Shown in pieces: positions 1-10,979 of a DNA stretch of 64,000 nt. Every line of letters begins with the position of its first letter. Position 1 is the stretch's first letter. The DNA is from Aradus depressus (lineage: Eukaryota; Arthropoda; Insecta; Hemiptera; Aradidae): assembly GCA_963662175.1 (NCBI GenBank), contig OY759222.1, positions 11,232,222-11,296,221 of the forward strand, given 5' to 3'. The translations under genes and the position numbers were made by a program. Below the pieces are notes generated by a model. The model saw only the letters and a list, made by a program, of their open reading frames with translations. It did not search any database and was not told where the DNA came from.

Positions 1-89
1 TATCGACTATAGAATTCTTTGTACAAAACCTATATTCTTTTATACAGATTTATTCTCTCCTAATTTATTTTTGGTATTTACATCCCAGC

Positions 90-125
90 AAATAGAAGTT
101 TCGGGAAGAACTTCCATCATCAGTA
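90..125 (-). ncRNA. Hammerhead-like core, stem III lost
   Basis: Minus strand: CTGATGA (123-117), T, hairpin GGAA-GTTC-TTCC, C, GAAA (102-99), then CTTCTA. The CTGATGA and GAAA boxes and helix II are present, but CTTC is not a palindrome, so stem III cannot form as in the other copies. Confidence 0.35.
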
Positions 126-328
126 TCTTTAATTTATTGGCTTATATTTATTGATAACAATTTTTATGTTATATTGACTATAATATTCTTTATACATAAC
201 CTATTTTCTTCTATATACATTTATTCTTCTCCTTATTTATTGACCATAATATTCTTCTTACATAATCTTCTTTCTTTTATACAGATTTATTCTTCTCCTA
301 ATTTATTTTTGGTATTTACATCCTAGCA

Positions 329-362
329 AATAGAAGTTTCGAGAAGAACTTCCATCATCAGT
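329..362 (-). ncRNA. Hammerhead-like core, second tandem copy
   Basis: Same arrangement as 90-125, displaced by 238 bp: CTGATGA at 361-355 and GAAA at 340-337, with one substitution in the bases before GAAA. Confidence 0.35.
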
Positions 363-487
363 ATCTTTAATTTATTGGCTTATCTTTATTGTTAACAATT
401 TTCTTTCTTATATTGAACATAATATTCTTTAAAAAAAAATAAAGAAAAAACGTATGTTTTTTAAAAATATTGTCTATTTCACAAATA

Positions 488-535
488 TATATAATATGGG
501 AGTACTTTCGGTATTGCTACCATCTTCAGCCACGA
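488..535 (-). ncRNA. Hammerhead-like ribozyme motif (best-formed helix II)
   Basis: On the minus strand: CTGAAGA (529-523), T, a perfect hairpin GGTA-GCAA-TACC, GAAA (509-506), palindrome GTAC, then TC. Stem I can form between TGG before the core and CCA after the cleavage site. Flanked by the Penelope tail motif AATATTGTCTATTTC at 466-481. Same extra T after the core as in the 62.2-kb copy. Confidence 0.55.
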
Positions 536-819
536 CTTAACAAATACTAAATGGAAGTTCAATCAGTTTACAATCCAAACGGTACCCTTCCTTCAGCCAC
601 CATGGGGTTATATTTTGTTTTTTCCTTTCCCTCCTGTACAGTTATGTCTTAAACTATGTTAAAACATAAAAAATAAAATTTCTCAAATTAATATCTTAAT
701 AAAAGAAAAATGTTGAAATAGTATGCGCTGATTAAAATACAAATATATATGTATAGATGAAATAAATCAAAGATGACAATAACAAATATATGGATAAGAA
801 TAAAAAATATATATATACA

Positions 820-870
820 CAGAGACTGGAGGATTATATCGAAAGTACTCCTATATTATATATTTGTGAA
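820..870 (+). ncRNA. Degenerate hammerhead-like motif
   Basis: CTGGAGGA (826-833) replaces the expected CTGANGA. It is followed by a short hairpin remnant, GAAA (841-844), GTAC and TC. The following 40 bp mirror those of the 488-535 copy, so the two form an inverted pair about 300 bp apart. Confidence 0.35.
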
Positions 871-969
871 AAAGACAATATTTTTAAAAACATAAGTTTT
901 TTCTTTACTTTTTAATAAGTTTTTTCACAATATCTCTGCAAAAAATGTTAAGTATCAATAATATTCTTT

Positions 970-1740
970 GTACATAACCTATTTTACGAGTCGTCGTATG
1001 TGTTAAAACCCTAAGTCGAAACTACCGATGTAATGAACGTATCGACAAGACTTTTTATTATCAAGACTCAGAAGTCTCTGGGTAAGTCAACTATTAATTT
1101 TTAGCTAAAAGAGTTCATTGGTTTTAGAGGCAGAGCGAAAATATAATTAGTGCTGGGGAAATACACACAAATTGTTATAGACAGCTAAAATATGAGGACA
1201 ACCTCGAAAGCCTGTGCTATAATAAAATAGCACATAATAATAATAAAATCTGTAAGAGTTCAGACAACATTTTTATTTTACGTCCTAAGCTATATATTTT
1301 TGTGGAACTAGGCAATATAAATGATAAACAAGATTTTGCTCTTATATATCTTTTATTAGTCTTCCCACTAGTAGCCACAAAATAGCAAAAATATATTCAG
1401 CTGATGAGAAATGGTTATTTCATAGAATATAAAAAAAAGTAGTCCATGAATCAGTGTAGTTCCCCATAACGAATTAATCAATTATTTCACCATCCCTCCC
1501 CCTCCAAAACCAATGCGTTTGCGCTAATATTCAATAGTTGACTTAGGGGGTCCTAAATCCTCATACTAAATTTTGAGTTGCTAAATTAACATTGACAGTT
1601 ATTAGGGTTTTTGAAATGAGTCCATTCTCTGAACTCCCTCCCCCCTTCGGCCCACATCGATAAAATTTGACAAGTTACCTCAAAAAGTTTTGACTTCAAA
1701 TATGAAATTTCATATAATTTGTAGTTTCCAAATTTACTTT
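970..1740. repeat. Dispersed TAATAACTGCCGATGTAATG-type modules, cluster 1
   Basis: The 1021-1165 copy reads forward (CCGATGTAATGAACG, then GTAAGTCAACTATTAATTTT and GCTGGGGAAATAC). The 1440-1740 copy reads in reverse (AATATTCAATAGTTGACTTA, GACAGTTATTAGGGTTTTTG). This family recurs through the window; its end carries GTCGGTGAATCACCGGC. No coding capacity is seen. Confidence 0.7.
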
Positions 1741-1833
1741 GTGATGCTCCATTCTAGGAATAGATAATTAAAATACACAATTTCTTTGTCAAACTTCACT
1801 ACATATTCTCAAATACTCAACTAGTTTTGCCGT

Positions 1834-2472
1834 GTTAAGGCATTATCAAGAGTCACTTACAAACTGACAGAATTGGTTGACAGGGTAGAAGGTGCAGTTA
1901 TGGAGGGGGGAGAGGGGTTTTAGGTAGTGACGGGGAATCCCTTGTTTTTGTTACTATATACATTCCAATAAACAGATATTTACAAGATAAGGTTAGGTTA
2001 GGTTTTACGACTCATGCCCGGGCTTTAACTACGAGGTCATATCGCCTACTACCAGAGCGCTCTTTCGTCACTCTGGTGGACATGAGCCCGACTCTACTGT
2101 GGGAGTCCTAAATTTTGCCTACCCTAAATGTTTTATTCACCTAGGGGAGGGGGTCTTTAACGAGTACCTGACATCGTACAGGCTCGGGACCATCGCTTAA
2201 CCTTCCCATCCGAAGGACGGCGTGCTTAAGTTTATTTTACCTCCCAGATAAAATAAGATTATAAGATTACTATTAGATAATAATAAATATAAAATAAAAA
2301 AGAAATATATATTATATACAATCTAATAAAGTGAATTAGAATGTATAGAGTAACAAAAACAAGAGATTCCCCGTCATTACCTAAAAACCCCCTCCATAAC
2401 TGTACCTTTTACCCCGTCAACCAATTCTGTCAGTTTATAAGTGACTCTTGATAATGAAATTTCATGTTGCTA
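1834..2472. repeat. Inverted repeat with a SINE in its spacer
   Basis: Arms of about 130 bp at 1834-1970 and 2339-2472 share AATTGGTTGACAGGG/CCCGTCAACCAATT and GACGGGGAATC/GATTCCCCGTC. The spacer holds the SINE 1991-2256. Confidence 0.8.
1991..2256 (-). mobile_element. SINE, tRNA head missing
   Basis: Shares the body and (CCTAA)n tail of the 7151-7480 copy. Ends at the ACCTCCCAGATAAAATAA position. Sits in the spacer of an inverted repeat (1834-2472). Confidence 0.8.
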
Positions 2473-4402
2473 TATTCATTACATCGGCAGTTATTGAGGG
2501 TTTTTGGGTTGAGCCCCCTCCCCTTCTACGATTCCGCAGAAAATTAATAAGTGTTGTTATATTTGAATTCACATACTCCAAAACCACTTGACCGTTTGGC
2601 GTAAAAATATATAGTTGACTAACATAAGGATTTCTGAATCCTCATACTAAATTTTGTGTCGATTTCGCAAAACATTAATAGAACTTGTCCTTTCGGGGTT
2701 TTGAATTTTAATATACAATTTCATGTCGATACATTCATTTCATTGGGAGGAGGTCGAAAAACATGAAATTTCAGACTGATTACATAAATTTCCCTATACT
2801 AAACATAATTTTAAAAAAAATATTGTTAGATTGTGGTCAACCCAGGACTTTCTAACCGCTCGAAAGCCAGTTAATCTGTAATAAAAACATTTTAAGAGAA
2901 GAGAAACCACCACTATATTTTACATTCTGTTAAATTCTAAAAATTCTTACTTTTTTAAATAAACAGTTAAATTTCCATGACTAAAAAAAAAAAAAAAAAA
3001 TGATCAAATTTAAACGACAAACCCTTCGGATTAACCCAATGTTTACTTCAACTTCAAGAATTGATAACACTTTGTTGATTTTTCTTTTTATATCCCTAAA
3101 TTGAATCGAAAGGTCTAAAAATCTTGTGATGGTCCCCAAAGTAAAGTTGATTAATCCGATATCGATAGTCAAACAGACATTGTGTCGTTGAAAACTGATC
3201 AGGCAGAGGGTCGGCAACGTTGTGTACAAAAGAGACAACTTTGGGTAACACTTTTCAGATTAATTGGAAAAGGAGGGTTAGTGGCCTCGCCAAAAAAAAA
3301 ATAAAAAAAGAAAAAAAAGATAAAATTTCAATTTCTAACATTTCTACAATTTTATTAGTATAGAGAAGTTATGCAACAGGTCAACAATTCGATGCGTTTT
3401 CAACGGAATTCCATGTTTTCCGACCTCTAGATTTGAAAAAAAGAAAAAAACAAAAACATCAAGGCCTAGCCAAAGTCCACGCCGTACATTTTCCGTGAAA
3501 ACGTCGGGATAAAATCATTTTTCATTTTCTTTTCGCTGCCATAGCTCTTGCATTTGCTCGGCACTAGACTTTTTAGATTTTTAAAATTCTTTTTGATGCG
3601 AGCTTTCCTCTGATTTGAGTTTTCTATAATTCCGCGCATATTTACGATACATATGAGACGACATCTTTATATTTTTGCAATTTTCAATTTAATACAGATT
3701 TTTACATATATTTCGGCAAATATTTTTATTTTTTCACTTTGAGTCCTAGTAGTGCTCCTCAAGCTCTTTACAATGACACCCAAATCAACGTCCTATCTAA
3801 ACGCGTTATCACGCTACGCTAATTTCTAATTTTACACAACGCTAATTCGCAACAATCATCCGCCGGCGCCCATACTAGCCCGATAACATCACAGGCAAAA
3901 CAAAAACTGCACAACAAACACGTACAGACATGCTCTATCTATTGTGACCTCAACCGTTGTTATCGCATTATTAGTCTCGTAGTTATTAGCGACTGAAATC
4001 TGACGGTATTTTGTAACACAAGAAAGCTTGACCGGCTATCATTGTGCTTAACGAGCGAATAGACGTTTTCACGTCAAAATTACCGTCTATCTGTGTGTCT
4101 GAGAAAACAATAACTCCCTATAGAATGAATATATCGACACGATATATTTAATATGTGAATCCAAATTCCTATAAATTTTCAATCAAATTGACCTAAGGAA
4201 TGTAATTAGGGGAGAGGTTTTAACACAAACACTCTAATAACTGTTTTTTAAAAGAATATATCGATACAAAATTTCGTATGTGAATTCATAACCTCAAAAG
4301 GACGACACTTATTGAATCGGAATCGCCCGAAGGTGGGTTCAGGGGGTGTGGCTGAACTCAAAATACACAATAACTGCCGATATAATGAATGTATCGTTCA
4401 TA

Positions 4403-4440
<38 letters not shown>

Positions 4441-4570
4441 ATTTCGATACACCCTAATAATAATATATATATATTAAAGCGATATCAGCTGGAGTCAAGG
4501 GGCGTTCCAATTCAAAAACCCAAATAACTGCCAATGTAACGAATTTTTCGACACGTTTAGTATGAGCCCA
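2425..4570. repeat. AT-rich stretch with dispersed modules, cluster 2
   Basis: Modules at 2460-2790 (reverse: ATTCATTACATCGGCAGTTA) and 4080-4570 (forward). Between them (2790-4080) I see only AT-rich sequence, A runs (2982-3000, 3291-3320) and an ATTCGATGCG/TTTTCAACGGAATTCCATG module. The 85-codon minus frame at 2981-3238 is not supported. Confidence 0.6.
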
Positions 4571-4573
4571 ACA

Positions 4574-5452
4574 AGTAGTTACAAATCTAATTTATAAGCT
4601 ATCTTAATATATCTTATTACCATGTATTGGTTTAACTGAAATAAATTTATTATTATTATTATTATTAAACCTTTCGATAATAGAGACCAAAGGACGGAGG
4701 GAAAGATATGGTAAGAAGATGAGCACGGAGCAGGCGCTGGTGCCTACAGTCATTCTGTACTTGACCTGGTCATACTGATGAGACATTGTCAAATGATCAC
4801 GTCAGTTATACCTCTAACCAAACTCTGTCTTGAAATCTGGCGCCATGTATCTCCATAATTCTTAACCTCATATGGAGAATTTTCTAGAAAATAAAACTGA
4901 CGAAAACAGAAAAAAAAAAGTCGTCCGGCTATGTACTTCCCCAGCAAGAATTAATCAAAAACTTTTTCGCACTGGGCTAAAACTCAATAATTGACTTACA
5001 TAGTGGTTTCTCAATCCTCAAACTAAAATTTTGTGTCGATATATTAATTACGTCGGCAGTTATTGGGATTTTTGAGTTGAGCCTTCGGCTGATTCCGCTG
5101 AAAACTAATAGGGTTCGTCCATATAGAGCCTTGAATTTACATATTTAATTTCGTGTTTAAACATTCATTACGACGGCAGTTATTAGAGTTTATGTGCTAA
5201 GCCTATCCCGTAATTCCCCCCTTCTCTTTGGCCACTTTGTCTGCAAATCAACAGGTTATCTTCAGAGGTTTCTGGAAATATAATATAAAATCTCATGTCG
5301 ATAAATCACAGGTCTCTATTATCAAAAGGTTTAATAATAATAATAATAAATACATTTATTTTCGTTAAACCAATACATGATAATAGGATACGTCAAAAGA
5401 ATTTATACATTAAGATGGCTTATAAATTAGATTTGTAACTACTTGAGTCTAA
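4574..5452. repeat. Inverted pair of (AAT)n LINE-tail-like repeats
   Basis: Arms at about 4574-4690 and 5313-5452 share GTCTCTATTATC, GGTTTAATAATAATAATA, AACCAATACATG and TTATAAATTAGATTTGTAAC in opposite orientation. The spacer carries dispersed modules. Confidence 0.75.
4930..5310. repeat. Dispersed modules, cluster 3
   Basis: Reverse-oriented units with CGTCGGCAGTTATTGGG and GATTCCGCTGAAAACTAATA, repeated once more at 5160-5290. Confidence 0.65.
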
Positions 5453-5551
5453 CACATCTATGATTAGTAGTAATAACAAAACTATCAAAAAAAGTAAAAT
5501 GAAATTAATAAAAACTGAATAAATAAATAAATACTTGAAAATATATGAGTA

Positions 5552-5617
5552 CAGTAGACTCTCCTTTATCCGGCGTTGCCGGGACCCACGTGACGCCGGA
5601 TAAGAGAGATTCTACTG
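5552..5617. mobile_element. Palindromic pogo/Tigger-like mini-MITE (66 bp)
   Basis: CAGTAGACTCTCCTTTATCC begins one end and GGATAAGAGAGATTCTACTG ends the other; they are inverted repeats around a GGCG..CGCC stem. TA flanks both ends (5550-5551 and 5618-5619). Ends starting CAGTAGA..TTATCCG and the TA duplication are typical of pogo/Tigger elements. Confidence 0.75.
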
Positions 5618-5971
5618 TATTAAAACAAAATATATATATATATATAAATGATAAAAACATTAAAAATAAATGTATATATATATATTGGGAATCATCGTGT
5701 TAACAGACACAAAAACTCACTCACAGATTTTTGGAATCAAGAGGTCGAAAACATGAAATTCCGTTGAAAACTCGAAATAGAATAATTACTGATTACAATA
5801 CCTCCCCTATACTTCATATAGCTGAGAAAGTAAAAATGGGCAGAAATCTGAAGAAAAAATCACCGACTATGTACTTCCACGGCACAAATTAATCAACTAA
5901 TGGAGATGGAAGAGGAGAGGAAAAAGTGTCTGAAGTGAAGTAAATGCATTCGGTCATGTAGAAAACGTTTT

Positions 5972-6214
5972 GAGCAAGGCTCTTAGGCTTTTTAAATGGA
6001 AGGTGAAAAGTCATTGAGTATGCCGTCCTTCGGATGGGACGTTAAGCTAATAGGTCCCGAACCTGTACGATATCATAGACATTAAAGACCACTACTCGGG
6101 TAACTAAATCTGGGTAGGCAAAATTTAGATTTAGACATGAGTGGAGACGGGAAGAGCGCTCTGGTAGTAGGCAATATGACCTCATAGTTACCTCGGTATG
6201 AGTCTCAATAACTA
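5972..6214 (+). mobile_element. SINE body, diverged
   Basis: Contains GCCGTCCTTCGGATGGGACG, the CCGAACCTGTACGAT block and AGAGCGCTCTGGTAGTAGGC. Lacks a clear tRNA head. Confidence 0.75.
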
Positions 6215-6697
6215 ATACTATTTAAGGGGACGTTTCGACCCTATTATTGAGCCTTTTCTTAAAACTGCTCTTCTTCAGTTACGTTATCCTGGAAGACAAG
6301 TTTTTCCATTTATATCAACTAAATTGTAGCTCCAAAAACAATCGATATTTTTAATCAATATTTGATTTACACAGGAACTTTTCAATCTTCATGTAAAATT
6401 TAATATCGAGACATTCATTACATCGACAGTTATTAGGGTTTTTATGTTTTAAGTTATACAAATATAAAATTTTGTATTATTAAATTCATTCTTCGTGTGT
6501 GTTATCGTGTTTACAAGAACACACACACACACACAGGGGAGGGGGGATGAAGCAAATCGCGACCACTAATATCACAAAATTATGCTTAAAATTATTTATA
6601 ACTCTACTCAGCATAAATCGATTAATTTACAATACAAAAATATATAAAAAGCGTAAAAACTGAGCTAAACAAAAGTTGTACGATATTATGTACTACG

Positions 6698-6966
6698 TAT
6701 CGTGGGCTTAAAAACGAAAGGCACTAATTGTAAGTCTGAAAATATGGTTTTGAGTTCTAGACAATTTAAATATTCAAACCCCTTCCATGATTTTGCTACA
6801 AATTATTTTGGTGTGACCAATTAGGTACTTTAGGTGAAAAAGTATATGCTTGGGAATAGTATGTTTTTTATATATTTTACTCATTCAAAATAGATTTTAT
6901 TAAAAAAAATAATAATAAAAATGTCATGACTTACAATTAGTGCCTTTCGCTTGTAAGCCCACGATA
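6698..6966. mobile_element. MITE with about 39-bp inverted ends
   Basis: TATCGTGGGCTTAAAAACGA and following AAGGCACTAATTGTAAGTC are mirrored at 6928-6966 (GACTTACAATTAGTGCCTTT, CGCTTGTAAGCCCACGATA). The interior is AT-rich and non-coding. Target duplication is probably TA. Confidence 0.75.
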
Positions 6967-7150
6967 TGTATAACAGTAGAAACAGAATAAAACACGCCAA
7001 AATCAGAGAATTAGTAGAGTAATAAAAAAATTTTTGACAATTAAACATTCGCTGTAACGGTTAAATAATATAATGTACCTATATATGTTTAAAATAAAAA
7101 ATAAAAATAAAATGAAATAAACAAAAAAAATGAAAATAAAGTTTTATTAT

Positions 7151-7480
7151 AGGTTAGGTTAGGTTTTCTGACTCATGCCCGGGGTTTAACTACGAGGTCA
7201 TATCGCCTACTACCAGAGCGCTCTTTCGTCACTCTGGTGGATATGAGCCCGACTCTACTTTCAGAGCCCTAAATTTTGCCTACCCTAAATTTTTATTCAT
7301 CTAGGGCAAGGGTCTTTAACGAGTTCCTGACATCGTACAGGCTCGGGACCATCGCTTAACGTCCCATCCGAAGGACGGCAAGTTTATTTTACCTACCAGA
7401 TAAAATAAACTAAGGGCCTCGGTCGGGTTTCGAACCCAAACCAAGACAAGCACGCATACTACTGAGCTACCGGCGCCCTC
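7151..7480 (-). mobile_element. tRNA-derived SINE, near full length
   Basis: Best complete copy in the window (330 bp). On the minus strand it runs from GAGGGCGCCGGTAGCTCAGT (A box) through GGTTTCGAACCC-type B box sequence, the body with CCGTCCTTCGGATGGGACG, to GCCCGGGCATGAGTCA-like sequence and a (CCTAA)n tail. Confidence 0.85.
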
Positions 7481-7508
7481 TATATATAACTAAGATAATA
7501 TATGTATA

Positions 7509-7799
7509 TGAAGAAATCCAAATAAACTAAATAAATGTTATTCAAAACGTATGTATAATAAATAAATTAAATAATAGCAGTATGAAATATTATCGTAGTA
7601 ATAAGAGAGAAAACTATAACAAAATCAACTGAATTAATAATATATAATAGGTATATACACATATTTATTTCAGTTCATTTTCTTTAAGTTTTCTCTCTTA
7701 TTACTACAATATTTCATACTACTATTATTTTATTTATTTATTATACATACCATGGACTTGTCTTGAATAACATTTATTTCGTTTATTTGAATTTCTTCA
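7509..7799. repeat. Long palindrome, arms about 105-110 bp
   Basis: GAAGAAATCCAAATAAAC (7509) mirrors GTTTATTTGAATTTCTTC (to 7799). TAATAAGAGAGAAAACT mirrors AGTTTTCTCTCTTATTA; spacer about 75 bp. The right arm has an extra CATGGACTTGTCTTG. Confidence 0.8.
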
Positions 7800-8079
7800 T
7801 TTTTCCTGGTATTATTATGATTTTGTTTCCTTTTTTTATTTTTTGAACTTGATGTTTAAACCCATAAATTTCCACAGTTAGATTTTTCCGTTAGGACACT
7901 AGGACCACACTTCTCTGTGGGATTTCCCTTGGGGTTGGAGAGTTACAGCCTCAGGTAATCTCAGAGTAGTATAAATATGTCAACCTAACAAATTTAAATG
8001 ATACTGTACAACTTTGTACTCACGATGTCGACTATGTATTTTTGTGAAATTAGTCATTAAGTTAAACAACGTGTTTTGT

Positions 8080-9116
8080 TACTTCCTCGGATATATGAAG
8101 TATAGAAGGAGTTATATAATCGGACAGAATTTCGATACTGATTTTTCACCAGAATTTCGATATTGATTTTTAAATGAGTATTCTGAATTTCATAAGGCTG
8201 ACACCTATTTTTCAGTCAAATCAGAAGTCGAGTTTAAAAGGAGGCTTAAAAAACTGTCTACAGATATAATGAATGAATTGACACAAATTAAAAATTTCCC
8301 AGAAAGGAAGTTGAGGATCATAGTGGAGCTCAAATTAAAAACCATAATAACTGTCGTCCTTAATGAATGTATCGACACAAAATTTTAAAGGTGAATCCAA
8401 AACCAAATAAAGGACGACACCTATCAAATTTCAGCCAATTAGGCCAAAGAGAATAGGAACAACAAAAGTTGCGGAATTCACGAAATCAATGAATGAAGCT
8501 CTCTCTGCACAGCAGTTGCATCTCATGATGAAAAGGAATATACCCGTTGAGAAATAGAACTTTAAATACAGAAGCTTTCACAGCTTAAGGCAAAGCAGAG
8601 CTTTAAGGTTGGCAAAAGACTGATATCACAGTGAATCATCTCATAATTTTCTTAATAAATGCACGAATTGGTTAAGATTTCGCTCTCTCATTAAAACTAA
8701 TCGACCGCTTAAAGTAAAAACAATAGATGACTTACATAAGGACTATTGAATCATGACACTGAATTTTGTGTCGATATATTCATTACATCGGCAGTTATTA
8801 GAGTATTTCAGTTGAGCCCTCACTGATCTCTCCCTTCCATTCAACCGATTTGGCTGAAAATCGCTAGGTGTTGTCCTTATGGGGTTTTTATCACACATAT
8901 AAACAGTTCGTACGATACATTTATTCTATCCCTAATTATTACAGTTTTTGTGTTAAGCCTCCCCCTCATCCCTCTAACCTTTCGGTCGATTTGGCTTAAA
9001 AATCAACAAGTGTTGTCAATAGAGGGTTCTGGGATTCACATAGAAAAATTCGTGTCGATACTATCATTCTATGGGGAGTTAGCGTGTTCACAGAGACACG
9101 CATATTTTTTTGGTCA
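8080..9116. repeat. Dispersed modules, cluster 4
   Basis: A forward unit at 8280-8460 and reverse units at 8690-9100 (TTCATTACATCGGCAGTTAT, GATTTGGCTGAAAATCG). Nothing else is recognised here. Confidence 0.65.
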
Positions 9117-9290
9117 GGCTAGGTTAGGTTTTATGACTCATGCCCGGGCTTTAACTCCGAGGTCATATCGCCTACTACCAGAGCGCTCTTTCGTCACTCT
9201 GCTGGACATGATCCCAACTCTACTATGGGAGTCCTAAATTTTGCCTACCCTAAATTTTTATTCACCTAGGGCCTTTAACGAGTACGCCAA
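9117..9290 (-). mobile_element. SINE 3' half
   Basis: GGTTAGGTTTTATGACTCATG start, CCAGAGCGCTCTTTCGTCAC block; stops at CACCTAGGGCCTTTAACGAG. A spurious 95-codon frame at 8950-9237 crosses it. Confidence 0.8.
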
Positions 9291-9445
9291 ATACTGAATT
9301 TTTTTCTTTTCCCCACATTATCTCGACTTCTTTTAACATTGAAAAGATACTGTTGACTATATCGACCATTATGACCATGGAGAGAAAAAATGTTCAGTTA
9401 TTTGAAATTCTTCTTTCATTGTGGTATCTTCGAGTTAGTTGTGAG

Positions 9446-9682
9446 TTAACGGGCTTTAACTACTAGGTCATATCGCCTAATACCAGAGTGCTCTTTCGTC
9501 GCTCTGGTGGACATGAGTCCGAATTTACACCTTGGGTAGGCTGTAACGAGTACCTGACACAAGCTCGGCACCATTGCTTAACTTCCCATCTGAAGGAAAA
9601 ACCTAAGTGCCTCGGCCGGGTTTCAAACCCACAATCTTGAGCTCAGTAGGCTAGCACGCTACTTATGAACTACAGGCGCCCT
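9446..9682 (-). mobile_element. SINE with tRNA head, internal deletions
   Basis: Keeps the 3' block, CATCTGAAGGA and the head (GGGTTTCAAACCC B box, ACAGGCGCCC end). It lies about 200 bp upstream of the neuropeptide exon at 9890. Confidence 0.75.
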
Positions 9683-9889
9683 TTTTTTTTCTGATGATCA
9701 TTAATGTTTCAAAATTCTTTTTTGTGTGTGCGTGTACTGTTTTTGTACTTTTGCAGTTTGAAAATTTTACAATCCACCATTTGAGATGGAATAATATATT
9801 TTTATTTTCTGATTTGACTGAAAATAAGAAGATATGGATAGCCATAAAGTAATTCTGGAGTTAATTTTGCCATATTGTATTGTTGATAG

Positions 9890-10014
9890 GTGGTTACGGT
9901 CGAGCTTTCCTGCTAGCGACCACACTTGCTGTTCTGATCGCCCCAGGAAGGGCTATCCCTCTACAAGAGCGTCAACAGTATCAAGATCTAGCCGCCTATC
10001 TCAACTCCATACAG
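9890..10014 (+). CDS. Neuropeptide precursor, internal exon with signal peptide (partial gene)
   Basis: This exon runs from a TTGATAG acceptor to a CAG|GTAACT donor. It encodes about 41 residues after one split codon. The segment GRAFLLATTLAVLIAPGRA is a hydrophobic core ending in a small-residue cleavage site, followed by a polar, glutamine-rich stretch (IPLQERQQYQDLAAYLNSIQ), as in secreted peptide precursors. The first base of the split codon, and so the start ATG, must come from an upstream exon I could not place. The exon ends in phase 0 and joins in frame to 21346-21511, where a KR dibasic site appears. Secretion is inferred from the hydrophobic core. The peptide family is uncertain: short neuropeptide F, allatostatin C and DH44 precursors share this layout. 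An overlapping frame opening with ATG at 9834 is a shadow. Confidence 0.6.
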
Positions 10015-10527
10015 GTAACTATAGTAATTATCACAGGTGTACTAATCATATATTGTGAATCTTCCGGGTGATTATCCATGTCAGGTTACATTACCAAAGC
10101 ACAGGTTGAATATGACTAAAAAGTTAAGACTATTAATCTCTGTCACACTATGTAAATGTTCAAAAATTCGATGCGGAGTTTTCAACGGAAATTTATGTTT
10201 TCCGACCTGATCCCAAAAATGAAAAAAAAAATCTGTCTGTCGGTAAATACAATAACTCCCGTTAGAATGAAAGTGTAGCGATTGCACCCGAACAACGAAG
10301 GTGTAGCTAAGCGGACAAACATACAAATATATCCAAACAATATCCATTTCCCGACGGTAAAATAACTATTTATTTATTATATATTTTTATTATTTGGGGG
10401 TGTTTGGGGGCGGAATAGGGGGGCTGGAGGCTGGCATAAGTTGAAAATAAGTGAAAAAATTCCGAAAAAAACGGAAAAATCTATTAATTTCAATGATTTT
10501 TTTTCAATTTAAGGGGCAAATCTCTCT

Positions 10528-10546
10528 CCCCCCCCCCCCCCCCCCC
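10528..10546. repeat. Poly-C tract of about 19-20 bases with G-rich neighbours
   Basis: A C run of about 19-20 follows TCTCT. Upstream 10395-10430 has GGGGGTGTTTGGGGG and GGGGGGCTGGAGG; downstream 10668-10685 has GGTGGGGGGGCC. Confidence 0.9.
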
Positions 10547-10979
10547 AAATCAACCTCCTTTCTACAAATGTTCATGTTTTAGAACTTTTCACCTCTCTAG
10601 TCCCTCAGAGGAGATGTAAAATAATCCTTTTCATTCCTCCAAATTATCGAAAAGTGATAAAAATTGGTGGGGGGGCCTCCCCCAAAAACGGTGGGTGATG
10701 AGGGAAAACGGGGGTCATATTCGGATTCAGGAGGTCATTTTACATAAGAATCAGCAGGAATGGTGTCAGGGTCGACTTTCATGCCGACCAGTGTAACAGA
10801 TGATCCAAAACCGAAAAAAGACAGTCAGAAGTTAGTGTCCACATGTCGGTGTGTAATGATGAACATTTTAACAAAAAGAAACATTTGTAAAATATTGTAA
10901 ATAATGTCAAAATAATTTCATTCTGTGAATAAAATATATTTTTCTTGAACACACTTTTATACTTATCGTATAAATGTTA

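Larger units (their letters stand above)
1..420. repeat. Tandem direct duplication, about 238 bp
   Basis: The block with TTTTTGGTATTTACATCC and CAAATAGAAGTTTCG occurs at about 66-170 and again at about 306-410. The preceding CATAACCT..TTATACAGATTTATTC stretch is also repeated. Each copy holds the hammerhead-like core. Confidence 0.7.
420..905. mobile_element. Inverted pair of Penelope-tail sequences
   Basis: The left arm (about 440-540) and the right arm (about 820-905) are inverted relative to each other. Each carries the interrupted-palindrome motif with GAAAGTACTCC and the AATATTGTC/GACAATATT tail. No Penelope ORF lies between them. Confidence 0.45.
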
